In this document: piece after piece, positions 43,868-52,175 of the stretch
Layout of the letters: each line of letters starts with the position of its first letter
How positions within the stretch are numbered: position 1 is the stretch's first letter
Assembly: GCA_964613215.1 (NCBI GenBank)
Contig: CAZTHK010000008.1
Coordinates: 62,001-126,000 of the forward strand
Direction: 5' to 3'
DNA length: 64,000 nt
From: CAZTHK01 sp964613215
Lineage (GTDB): Bacteria; Krumholzibacteriota; Krumholzibacteriia; Krumholzibacteriales; CAZTHK01
Notes under the pieces: model-generated
What the model saw: the letters and a program-made list of their open reading frames with translations, nothing else
What the model was told of the DNA's origin: nothing
The model's database searches: none
Program-made: the position numbers and the translations under genes

Positions 43868-44917
43868 TCAAGTATTGAGCTGTTTGCTCTCCGCCAGCTT
43901 GAGCATCTTTGAGGGGATCTTTTCCAGGCTCAGCACAGTATCTGCCGCACCTATCTCTATGGCTTCTTTGGGCATACCAAAAACTACGCTGCTCTTCTCA
44001 TCCTGAGCTATGGTGGCAGCTCCGTTCTCCTTCATCTCCAGCAGTCCCTCAGCTCCATCCCTGCCCATACCGGTCATGATAACCCCCACTGCATTTCTGC
44101 CTGCGTACGAAGCCACCGACTTGAACAGCATATCCACAGAGGGGCGGTGACGGGAAACCAGTGGGCCCTTTTTGACCTTCACATAATACCTCGCTCCGGT
44201 TCGCTGCAGCAGCATGTGATAGTTGCCCGGCGCTATCAGAGCTTTGCCCGGTATCACAGAATCTCCATCTTCGGCTTCCTTTACCTTGATAGCGCACCCG
44301 GCGTTCAAACGGTCGGCAAAAGCAGTGGTGAAGTTTTCAGGCATGTGCTGTACCACCACGATACCGGGAGCATTGGCTGGCATAAGCTCAAGAACGGTAG
44401 CCAGGGCAATAGTTCCGCCGGTGGAAGCCCCTAATGCGATGACCTTGTCAGTGGTACTGGTCAGGGAAAGGCGCTTCTGTCCCTCTGGCGGCTTTATCTT
44501 CTTTCTCTCTTTTTTAGCAACCTTGACTTTTGATGCGGCCTTGATCTTGTCGATCAACTCAACTGACATATCCCCCACCGCATAGGCAGATCCTGGCTTG
44601 CTTATCACCTCTACCGCACCAGCCTCGATCGCTTCTATGGCCAGGGCTCCACCCTCTCTGGTGAGGGAGGAAACGATAACCACAGGGACAGGCCAGTAAT
44701 GCATCAGTTTTTTCAGGAAGGTAAGACCATCCATCCGGGGCATCTCGATATCCAGGGTTATTACGTCAGGTTTGAGCTCCACTACCTTGTTTCTGGCCAC
44801 ATACGGGTCGGGAGCAGTCCCCACCACCTCGATCTCCGGGTCCCGGGATATTTCCTGCCTGAAGATCTTGCGGACGATAGCCGAATCATCTACTACTAGG
44901 ACACGTATGTTTCCCAA
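43868..44917 (-). CDS. cheB: CheB receptor methylesterase/glutamine deamidase
   Basis: Removes methyl groups from receptor glutamates for adaptation. Receiver domain with Asp10-Asp11 and phospho-acceptor Asp56, linker (about 125-155, Lys-rich), then the esterase domain with Ser165 (GASTGG), His191 (VQHMPENF) and Asp287 (TGMGRDGAEG), matching Salmonella Ser164/His190/Asp286. 349 residues, complete. The start is a TTG at 44917, three bases past the CheX stop. Last gene of the minus-strand chemosensory operon. Confidence 0.95.
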   Translation of the reverse strand: MGNIRVLVVDDSAIVRKIFRQEISRDPEIEVVGTAPDPYVARNKVVELKPDVITLDIEMPRMDGLTFLKKLMHYWPVPVVIVSSLTREGGALAIEAIEAGAVEVISKPGSAYAVGDMSVELIDKIKAASKVKVAKKERKKIKPPEGQKRLSLTSTTDKVIALGASTGGTIALATVLELMPANAPGIVVVQHMPENFTTAFADRLNAGCAIKVKEAEDGDSVIPGKALIAPGNYHMLLQRTGARYYVKVKKGPLVSRHRPSVDMLFKSVASYAGRNAVGVIMTGMGRDGAEGLLEMKENGAATIAQDEKSSVVFGMPKEAIEIGAADTVLSLEKIPSKMLKLAESKQLNT

Positions 44918-44919
44918 AG

Positions 44920-45384
44920 CTAATTATCCCCCAGATTAAGATCGAGCAGAACCGGAATATCATCCACTACAAACTTGAGTGCTTCCGGCCGGTTAAGCAA
45001 TGATTTCCATTCCTCCGGAGTGATGGAACGATTTTCTGGTACGGAAAGATCAAATATGGGCTCTTCACCCTCCAGGGAGGTTATTATCTGACCACAGATA
45101 ACATTGAGAACTTCCTTCAGGGCATCGTAATCGTTCTCGCTGACAGATGACTCATCCAGATCCATACCCAGAATATTGGACGCAATAACCGCACTCATAT
45201 CCTCGGGCACAGTTAGAGAGAGCTGGCCCTTGCTGGGACCGCTGAAGGTCATGGCAACCTGGATGTAGTCCGAATCGGTAAATGGAATCTCATCCTTATC
45301 CACCTGCTCTCCAAACATGAAGGCAAGATCTTCCAGAACGTCGATAACCACATTACTTACTATTTCTTCCTTACCCATCTGCAT
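44920..45384 (-). CDS. CheX-like chemotaxis phosphatase, second copy
   Basis: CheC/CheX-family protein with the sequence EVLNVICGQIITS near residue 90, giving the ExxN active-site pattern. The core strands (YIQVAMTFSGPSKGQLSLTVPEDM and VDDIPVLLDLNL) fit the fold. GGGGG lies before the ATG, and the start is inside the preceding CheY gene (14-bp overlap). It is very different from the CheX at 42716, so the two probably serve different receivers. Confidence 0.75.
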   Translation of the reverse strand: MQMGKEEIVSNVVIDVLEDLAFMFGEQVDKDEIPFTDSDYIQVAMTFSGPSKGQLSLTVPEDMSAVIASNILGMDLDESSVSENDYDALKEVLNVICGQIITSLEGEEPIFDLSVPENRSITPEEWKSLLNRPEALKFVVDDIPVLLDLNLGDN

Positions 45385-45763
45385 TTTTTACCCCCAGTAT
45401 ATCATCAACAACCTGTTTGAGCAGCTCAGGAGTAAAGGGCTTGCGCAGATACGCACTAACTCCCTTGCTTTTCAGCTTTTCGATCCTGGACTTGCTTCCT
45501 TCGGTGGAGATGATAATCACAGGAATGGTTTTCATCAGGCCGTTATCGGCCATCTTCTCCACCATCTCTATTCCCCCCATTATTGGCATGTTAATATCGG
45601 CGAAAACGATATCAACCCATTCGTTGTTGAGGATTTCCAGAGCCTCTTTTCCGTTGGCAGCCTCGTGGTAATCGTTCAGCGGAATTCCGGCAAGCTCCAG
45701 GGTTTTCCTGACTACCGCTCGTACTGTTTTGGAATCATCCACAACAAGAATATTAAATTTCAT
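45371..45763 (-). CDS. CheY-like response regulator, second copy
   Basis: Single receiver domain: Asp9-Asp10 (VVDDSK), phospho-acceptor Asp56 (FADINMPIMGG; the usual MDG is changed to MGG), Thr/Ser switch in IISTEG, Lys near 108 (RKPF). GGAAGG before the ATG. Overlaps its neighbours on both sides (HDOD by 4 bp, CheX by 14 bp), so all are translated from one message. Likely the main output receiver of this CheA. Confidence 0.92.
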   Translation of the reverse strand: MKFNILVVDDSKTVRAVVRKTLELAGIPLNDYHEAANGKEALEILNNEWVDIVFADINMPIMGGIEMVEKMADNGLMKTIPVIIISTEGSKSRIEKLKSKGVSAYLRKPFTPELLKQVVDDILGVKNADG

Positions 45764-46632
45764 GATATACCCCTTCCAACGCTAATGTTCAGTTCGAACA
45801 GATCCTGAATATCTTCCAGCGCTGTTATAATATCCACTGCAATCTTCTCGGTTATTCTTATTTTCAGGGCCAATCTCTCTACCGCTTCTTCGCAAAGGTG
45901 ATGATTCAACCCGTCTCTACCGATTCCGATTCCGCTCATCATACATATGGCATTGGAGACGTGGATCAGATCCACCGCGGTGGAGTCTCCCCGGTATTCA
46001 GCAGGCTTGTGGTGCCATCTGACCGTATCCACTATCTCCCCGGGGAAATTCCACTCATTCAGCAGTATGGCGCCGGCTTCGGAATGGCTTATCCCCAGGA
46101 CCTCCCGTTCGGCATCTTCGAAGGATACGTCCTCATCCCTGATCAGAGACATCACCGGATCCGAGTTTACCTCCAGAAAAGTTCCCATCACTATTTTGCC
46201 TATATCGTGGAGGAGTCCGGAGGTAAAAGTGTAGCCGGGAACATCCATCCGCAGGTTTTCCGAGATTTTCTCGGTTCCTATGGCTACCGCCACCGAATGG
46301 TTCCACAGCTCGCCCGGGGCCAGGTGGTAACCCTTTATCTCATCGTTTTCCACGGGAGATACCATGGAAGCAACAATCAGCTTGTAGACGGTGTCAGTAC
46401 CCAATCTGACGATGGCATCCCTGAGGGAATTTATCTTTCTTGGACTGCCGAAGTAGGTGGAATTTGCCATTTTAAGGATGTTGGTAGTCAAACCTTGATC
46501 GAATTCTATAATCTTCACCAGTTCCAGGATACTTGCCTCGGGATCCTGAAGAAGCCCCAGTACCTTTACCCCTGCGCTGGGCATGGGCGGTATAGAGGTA
46601 ACCTTTGACAGTATTTCATCTCTTACCCTCAT
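45760..46632 (-). CDS. HDOD-domain protein
   Basis: HDOD proteins are non-enzymatic relatives of HD phosphohydrolases that act as signalling adaptors, often beside chemotaxis or c-di-GMP genes. Seen: KVTSIPPMPSAGVKVLGLLQDPEASILELVKIIEFDQGLTT as the entry of the domain, SGLLHDIGKIVMG (an HD-like pair is actually kept here), and SHSEAGAILLNEWNFPGEIVDTVRWHHKP. GGAGGTGG before ATG. Sits between cheD and cheY with 4-bp overlaps. Exact role in this pathway unknown. Confidence 0.9.
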   Translation of the reverse strand: MRVRDEILSKVTSIPPMPSAGVKVLGLLQDPEASILELVKIIEFDQGLTTNILKMANSTYFGSPRKINSLRDAIVRLGTDTVYKLIVASMVSPVENDEIKGYHLAPGELWNHSVAVAIGTEKISENLRMDVPGYTFTSGLLHDIGKIVMGTFLEVNSDPVMSLIRDEDVSFEDAEREVLGISHSEAGAILLNEWNFPGEIVDTVRWHHKPAEYRGDSTAVDLIHVSNAICMMSGIGIGRDGLNHHLCEEAVERLALKIRITEKIAVDIITALEDIQDLFELNISVGRGIS

Positions 46633-47105
46633 AGTTCCACCTCCACTCCCTTTGATTTTATGGTTGTTTTCCCGGTATCCATATAAAGGGTCATGGTTCT
46701 GCTCTTGGAGCCTCCCACCTCTTCCGAATCTATCAATATGTTGTTCTTCCAGAGTATCTTCCTCAGAACGGTGTAGTTTCTCTTACCGATCTTGAACATA
46801 TCCTTCCGGTCCTGCATGGCGGCTCCGCCGGCAACTTTTACAATGAGAGTTTTCTTGGTAGCGCCCCGGTCGTATATCTCCTGCAGAAATGCGGGAACCG
46901 CCTTGTCCACAAACATGTATGGTTTGGCCCTGGCCTTTTCCGGAGAGACTCTGGAGAGGGGCAGCATGCAGTGTATCATTCCACCCAGACAGGCCTCGGA
47001 ATCATAAATGGTGACCCCAATGCATGAACCAAGGGAGTGTGTAATTATGACATCTCCGGAACTGTCTGATATTTTCATATCCGATATTCCAACAACCAGC
47101 TGCAA
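46629..47105 (-). CDS. cheD: CheD receptor glutamine deamidase
   Basis: Deamidates receptor glutamines and, in many bacteria, partners with CheC/CheX phosphatases. The catalytic Cys28 (SLGSCIGV) and His45 (GGMIHCMLP) are present, with VAGGAAM.......IGKRNY typical of the family. TTG start at 47105 with GGAG 8 nt upstream. 158 residues, complete. Overlaps the HDOD gene by 4 bp. Confidence 0.94.
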   Translation of the reverse strand: MQLVVGISDMKISDSSGDVIITHSLGSCIGVTIYDSEACLGGMIHCMLPLSRVSPEKARAKPYMFVDKAVPAFLQEIYDRGATKKTLIVKVAGGAAMQDRKDMFKIGKRNYTVLRKILWKNNILIDSEEVGGSKSRTMTLYMDTGKTTIKSKGVEVEL

Positions 47106-47141
47106 TTTATTCTACTCCTTCTCTTTCTTGCCGGCAGCCAA

Positions 47142-47972
47142 TCATCTTACCAATGCATGGCCGGCTTTTTCAGCATTCATGTAAACGGAAGGACGGAGTG
47201 TGGTGAAACTGTTTTCCAGACTCATCAGGGTCTCCGAATGTCCTATCAGCAGATAACCGTCCGGTCTCAACAGTCTGCCTATTTCGTTTATCAAACCCTG
47301 CCTGACCCTCCTGTCGAAGTAGATCATCACATTCCGGCAGAATATTACATCGAAGGGTCCCTTCATGGGAAAAGGAGGCTTTGAAAGGTTCAGCCTCGCA
47401 AAAGTGATATCTTTCTTTAATTCATCCCTGATACGGAAGAACGTTTTGTCCCCATCATTTTCTCTGATGAAGTGCCTGTCCTTCTGAGCCCGGGAAAGGG
47501 GTTCCAACTTCTCTTCACTGTAGATCCCATTCCTGCAGCATTCAAGTGCTTCCATAGATATGTCAGTGGCCAGTATCTTGAAATCGACTTCCTTGCCATT
47601 GAAAATTTCGTGAAGAACAATGGCCATGGAGTAAGGCTCTTCTCCGGTCGAACTCGCTGCTGACCAGAAACGGAACTTTTTCTGCCCTTCCGAGAGCCAT
47701 TTACATATAGCCTGGCTCATTACCTCGAAATGATCCGCTTCCCTGAAAAAACTGGTGGTATTGGTGGATATCACATTAAGCAGGTTAATGATTTCTTCTT
47801 CATGCCTATCTCCGGATACATAATCAATGTAGTCTTCATAGCTGTCCAGGTTGAGAAACCTGAGCCTCTTGGCAATCCTTGCCTGAACCAGGGCATACTT
47901 CTTTTCACTGAGAGATATGCCGCTGTTTTCATATACTATTTCTCTGATTTTCCTGAAGGTAGACTTTTTCAA
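47142..47972 (-). CDS. cheR: CheR receptor methyltransferase
   Basis: Adds methyl groups from S-adenosylmethionine to receptor glutamates. Helical N-domain (about 1-75, FRKIREIVYENSGISLSEKK), then the SAM-binding domain with FWSAASSTGEEPYSMA, ILATDIS, and FCRNVMIYFD. 276 residues, normal. TTG start with AGGTG 6 nt upstream. Pairs with CheB in the same operon, so the receptor is adapted by methylation although it lacks a clear C-terminal CheR-binding pentapeptide. Confidence 0.95.
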   Translation of the reverse strand: MKKSTFRKIREIVYENSGISLSEKKYALVQARIAKRLRFLNLDSYEDYIDYVSGDRHEEEIINLLNVISTNTTSFFREADHFEVMSQAICKWLSEGQKKFRFWSAASSTGEEPYSMAIVLHEIFNGKEVDFKILATDISMEALECCRNGIYSEEKLEPLSRAQKDRHFIRENDGDKTFFRIRDELKKDITFARLNLSKPPFPMKGPFDVIFCRNVMIYFDRRVRQGLINEIGRLLRPDGYLLIGHSETLMSLENSFTTLRPSVYMNAEKAGHALVR

Positions 47973-48021
47973 TTTTGCACCTATATTCTAAAAACAGCTG
48001 CCTTCCGCTCCGGTTACTTGA

Positions 48022-50871
48022 TTACTCAGCTGAAGCGGCTGCTTCCCTTTCGGATACTTCTTTTTCCCGGGTTTGAACTGAGGGAACAATATCAGTGTTG
48101 TCCTCCCCGGATTTATAGTCTTTACCTGAGTAGAGCTTGATTATCTTGCTGGTGTCCAGTATCAACCCTACGGTACCATCGGGCATTATGGTCGCACCCG
48201 AAATCCCCTCTGTTTCATCCATGGTCTCGCTCAGGGATTTGATCACTATCTGCTGTTGTCCCACCAGTTCATCCACCAGTATGCCAATCTGTTTTCCGTT
48301 ATCTTCCACGATTACTACCAGTGCTTCGGTGGGGTTCTCCTTCGCCTCCTGGATATGGAAAAACCTGTGGAGCCGGAACAACTCTATCAATTTACCATTC
48401 TGTTTGATCATTTCACCCTGTTCAAAAACACTGACAATATCCTCCTTTTGGGGTCTGAGGGAGCGGCTGATTGAGAGAGTGGGAATAATATATGATTCGC
48501 TGCCAACCCGCACCACCATTCCGTCTATTATTGCCATGGTAAGAGGCAAACGGATGGTAAAGGTACTTCCCCTTCCCGGTTCAGAGCGGATGTCCACCCG
48601 GCCGCGCAGTGATTCTATATTCCGCTTAACCACATCCATTCCCACACCCCGCCCGGAAACCTCGGTCACCTTCTTTGCCGTGGAGAAACCCGGCTCAAAT
48701 ATGAGATTGTATATCTCTTTATCACTGAGAGAGTGGTTCTCGTTGATCAGGCCACGATTAATTGCTTTATCGATAATAGATTCCTTATTTAACCCGCACC
48801 CATCATCCTTCACCTCTATGTAAATATATCCCCCCTTATGATACGCGGCCAGACAGACCGTACCCTGCTCCCGCTTACCCGCCCTTCTTCTCTCTTGGGC
48901 AGTCTCGATTCCATGATCAACAGCATTACGGATCATGTGAACCAGGGGATCACCGATCTTATCTACCACCGATTTGTCCAGTTCGGTATCTTTTCCCTTC
49001 ATGGTCATGGTGACCTGCTTGCCGGATTTTCTGGAAAGATCCCTTACCAGACGAGCCATCTTCTGAAATATTCCCTTTACCGGTATCATTTTCAGAGAGG
49101 TTCCCATCCCCTGCAGCTGACGGGTGATCTTATCCAGCATGACCATCCGTTTCTGCAGAGTTGGAGAAGCCATCTCCTGAAGTTCATCCGATTGAAAAAC
49201 CATGGACTCAGATATAACCAGCTCTCCAATGGTATCCACCAGTTCATCCAGGCGATGTGAATCAACCCGGATATATTCCTTGATCTGTACCTGTTTTTTT
49301 CTGGATTTATCCCTGGATTTACTGGTCCCGGCCGGTTTATTAGATTCCATCTCCCGGGACCATTCCTCCGGGGATGATTTATCACCCTGCTCCGCAGGGG
49401 CAATAGTTTCATCACCTGATATAACGGCTTCCAGCCGCCGGATAAGTTCCTTCAGCCCCGGAACCGAGCCTACATTCTCTGAATTCTCCACCGCCGATTT
49501 GACATTAGCTATCATCTGCCTCATCATTTCGGTAGAATCGAAAGTAACATCCAGCGCCTTTCCCTCCAGCTTGATCTCTCCGTTTCTTACCCTGTTCAGC
49601 ATGGTTTCGGTCTTGTGCGAGAGGGTCTGTATTTCATCGAAATCGAGAAATCCCGCCACTCCCTTTATGGTATGAAAAGTTCTGAATATGGAATTGATCT
49701 TTTCCGGGTCCTCTGCATTGTTCTCTATGTCCAGCAGGATCTCATCCGTATTGGTAATACCCTCTTCACTCTCCTCGATAAAGTCTTCGATCAGGGCTAT
49801 GGTTTCCTCATCCCTTTCCACCTTGGCTGAAACTTCTTCCGGTTCTAAGGATTGATCAGAGCATGGATGCTGCTCCGGTTCACTTTTTCCGTTACTATCA
49901 CTCTGGTCATTTTCTGATTTTGCTTCTTCCTGCTGTTCATTCTGGTCTGACTTCTCATCCCTGTCTTCAGCTCCGGCTGATGAGGCATCCTCCTCCCCGG
50001 AAACGAAATTCTCGACTTCCCTCCTTCTGGAGACCAGAGTTTCGATAATTTCATCCGCCGGGGGGGAAGGCTTTCCGAATTTCTTGTAAGATTCAATGGC
50101 TTTGTCCAACCAGTCCTTGACCGAAAGCAGGACATCTACTCCTTCCCTGGCACATCCGGTATCCGCCAGGAAATCTTCCACGGCATGATATACTCTTCCC
50201 ATATCGTCCAGCCCCACCATTCCGGTATCACCCTTCATGGTATGAATACGGCCTTTCAGATCAGCCAGGTCCACATCCTTGCCGGACTCCAAATCCAGCA
50301 GACTGGTTTCCACTTCTTCCAGCAATGATTTCTGTGAAGAAATAAACTCCTGAAACATCCCTTCATCCACCCAATCCGGCAGGCTGAACTCCGTATCATC
50401 CTGTTTCTGGCCATATTTATTATCCTCCCCGGGCTGCTTATCCGGAGAGCCGGATTCACCGGAAGAGGTGGAAGTTTCCTCCTCAGAGTATTCTCCGGTA
50501 TTAACCTCCGATAGGATAGAACGCTGAAGCAGAGAGATACACTGGTAAAGTTTTTCCAGTTCCTCTTCGGCCTGATCTGATTCTTTATCCCTGATACCAT
50601 CGATGATGGATTGTCCCGTAATAATAGATTCCACCACTTCATCTTCTGCATCATCGGGAAGGCTGTTACCCAGCAGTTCAAATAGAGATGAGAGATTCCC
50701 GGTGGATTCCTGGTCGGAGGGCTCCAGCATAACCGCCGTTGAAGCTATCTGTTCAACTATTTCAGGAACACGGTTATCAGCAGCCGGATTCTTCGAGGTG
50801 CTACCTTCAACTTTATTGCCTTTACCGTTCCCCTTCACGGGAGATTTCTTTTTCGACTTTTTCCCTGACAT
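48022..50871 (-). CDS. cheA: CheA histidine kinase with two Hpt domains
   Basis: Central kinase of the chemosensory array. After a Lys-rich N-terminus come an Hpt domain with His210 (GRIHTMKGDTG), a long acidic Ser/Glu-rich linker (about 290-365), a second Hpt with His400 (RTFHTIKGVAGF), a dimerisation segment (about 545-600), the ATP-binding domain with HMIRNAVDHGIE, DDGCGL, GRGVGMD, and the C-terminal CheW-like domain. 949 residues, longer than E. coli CheA (654) because of the extra Hpt and linkers. No P2 domain is obvious. AAAGGA before ATG. First gene of the operon cheA-cheR-cheD-HDOD-cheY-cheX-cheB. Confidence 0.95.
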   Translation of the reverse strand: MSGKKSKKKSPVKGNGKGNKVEGSTSKNPAADNRVPEIVEQIASTAVMLEPSDQESTGNLSSLFELLGNSLPDDAEDEVVESIITGQSIIDGIRDKESDQAEEELEKLYQCISLLQRSILSEVNTGEYSEEETSTSSGESGSPDKQPGEDNKYGQKQDDTEFSLPDWVDEGMFQEFISSQKSLLEEVETSLLDLESGKDVDLADLKGRIHTMKGDTGMVGLDDMGRVYHAVEDFLADTGCAREGVDVLLSVKDWLDKAIESYKKFGKPSPPADEIIETLVSRRREVENFVSGEEDASSAGAEDRDEKSDQNEQQEEAKSENDQSDSNGKSEPEQHPCSDQSLEPEEVSAKVERDEETIALIEDFIEESEEGITNTDEILLDIENNAEDPEKINSIFRTFHTIKGVAGFLDFDEIQTLSHKTETMLNRVRNGEIKLEGKALDVTFDSTEMMRQMIANVKSAVENSENVGSVPGLKELIRRLEAVISGDETIAPAEQGDKSSPEEWSREMESNKPAGTSKSRDKSRKKQVQIKEYIRVDSHRLDELVDTIGELVISESMVFQSDELQEMASPTLQKRMVMLDKITRQLQGMGTSLKMIPVKGIFQKMARLVRDLSRKSGKQVTMTMKGKDTELDKSVVDKIGDPLVHMIRNAVDHGIETAQERRRAGKREQGTVCLAAYHKGGYIYIEVKDDGCGLNKESIIDKAINRGLINENHSLSDKEIYNLIFEPGFSTAKKVTEVSGRGVGMDVVKRNIESLRGRVDIRSEPGRGSTFTIRLPLTMAIIDGMVVRVGSESYIIPTLSISRSLRPQKEDIVSVFEQGEMIKQNGKLIELFRLHRFFHIQEAKENPTEALVVIVEDNGKQIGILVDELVGQQQIVIKSLSETMDETEGISGATIMPDGTVGLILDTSKIIKLYSGKDYKSGEDNTDIVPSVQTREKEVSEREAAASAE

Positions 50872-51468
50872 AGTTCCTTTCTTTTATTTCAATTATATAA
50901 GTTCAGATTATCCGGTTATATCTTTACACTACCTCAGCTAAACTGGCTTTGCTGTTTCAATATTTCCATATGGTGAACTGCATGCAGCCTTTTAATTTGT
51001 ATTCTATTTATCGATGTCAGAAACTGAAACTTGAGCATTAAATTGCATTAATGGAATATTCCGGAGAATATCCCTCCATGCCACTACATAAGTTTCAGAC
51101 CCTTCATTATATAATAAAGACCCGATCCAAGTTTAGATGTCCTTGATTTACCTGAGGTCAGAACAGAATAATATCTTCTTCTCTCTTAAACTCAAAATCA
51201 AAGAAACCTCGAAAAATAATAAAAATTCTAAAGCTGGTTGCACGGGTGACGATAAGGGGAAAAGACAGCTGATTGTTTCGCCTCTATTGGAAAATTCATT
51301 ACCTGGGCAGCCTGATGCGGCCTCCGTTCCGGAGCAATTATTGGCCGGGGCTCCAGAACAGTGGTTGCAGATAATAATGAAGGAAATGATACAGGAAGAA
51401 ATATACCCGTCAGGAGCTGGTTCGCCGGAAATTGATAAACAGGCGAATAATTCGAAAGGAGCAAAGCA
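50872..51468. other. Divergent intergenic region, cheA/cheW
   Basis: AT-rich; on the minus strand TATAAT occurs within about 30 bp of the cheA ATG, without a clear -35. A 112-codon frame (51137-51475) lacks a ribosome site and ends inside cheW; not accepted. Confidence 0.45.
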
Positions 51469-52158
51469 ATGGTAGATGTAGATGAAAGAGTCAGCCAGAC
51501 GGTTGATGAAGTCAATGAGCTGGCCGGAAAATACCTCACCTTCAAGCTGAGCAAGGAGGAGTATGGGCTGGAAATACTGAGGGTAAGGGAGATTATCGGC
51601 GTGATGGATATCACTTCTGTACCCCGCACCCCTCCCTCTGTGAGGGGAGTGATCAACCTGAGAGGAAAAGTTATTCCGGTGGTGGACCTGCGAGTAAAGT
51701 TCGGCATGGAGCACATAGAAGATAGCGACCAGACCTGCATTATCGTGGTGGAAGTAATGAAAGGAGACAGATCCGTAGAGATGGGAATTCTGGTGGATGC
51801 TGTTTCCGAGGTGCTCGACATAACCGGTGAAGATATCGAGGAGGCCCCTTCCTTTGGTAATGCTGTGGATACGGAATTTATTCTGGGGATGGCCAAAGCA
51901 AATAACCGTGTCACCATACTGTTGAACATACAGAATGTAGTAACAGCCGGTGAGTTGAAATCAGCCGGAGGAACTCCACAGAAAACAGATCAGAACAAAA
52001 ACAAGGAAAGCACAGAAAAAGCAGAAGAAGAGGCAAAGGAGGAATCCGGAGAGAAAGAGGTAGAAGCGAAGGAGAAAGATGCGGAAGCCGAAACAGAAAA
52101 TGAAGAAGAAGAGGACAATAAAGAGAAGCATAAGGAATGCGTAGAAAGTGTAACCTGA
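51469..52158 (+). CDS. cheW: CheW coupling protein with charged C-terminal tail
   Basis: Links receptors to CheA. AAGGAG 7 nt before ATG. CheW domain at about 15-165 with YLTFKLSKEEYGLEILRVREII, RGVINLRGKVIPVVDLR and ILVDAVSEVLDI. A 60-residue Glu/Lys tail follows that most CheW proteins lack; it may be a flexible linker or binding segment. 18 nt before the receptor gene and divergent from cheA, so this is one array with split transcription. Confidence 0.94.
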   Translation: MVDVDERVSQTVDEVNELAGKYLTFKLSKEEYGLEILRVREIIGVMDITSVPRTPPSVRGVINLRGKVIPVVDLRVKFGMEHIEDSDQTCIIVVEVMKGDRSVEMGILVDAVSEVLDITGEDIEEAPSFGNAVDTEFILGMAKANNRVTILLNIQNVVTAGELKSAGGTPQKTDQNKNKESTEKAEEEAKEESGEKEVEAKEKDAEAETENEEEEDNKEKHKECVESVT

Positions 52159-52175
52159 GAAAGGAGTAGAAGGAA

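Noticed and set aside
51137..51475. 112-codon open frame before cheW
   Set aside because: No ribosome site, no recognisable protein features, and it runs 7 bp into cheW; probably chance.
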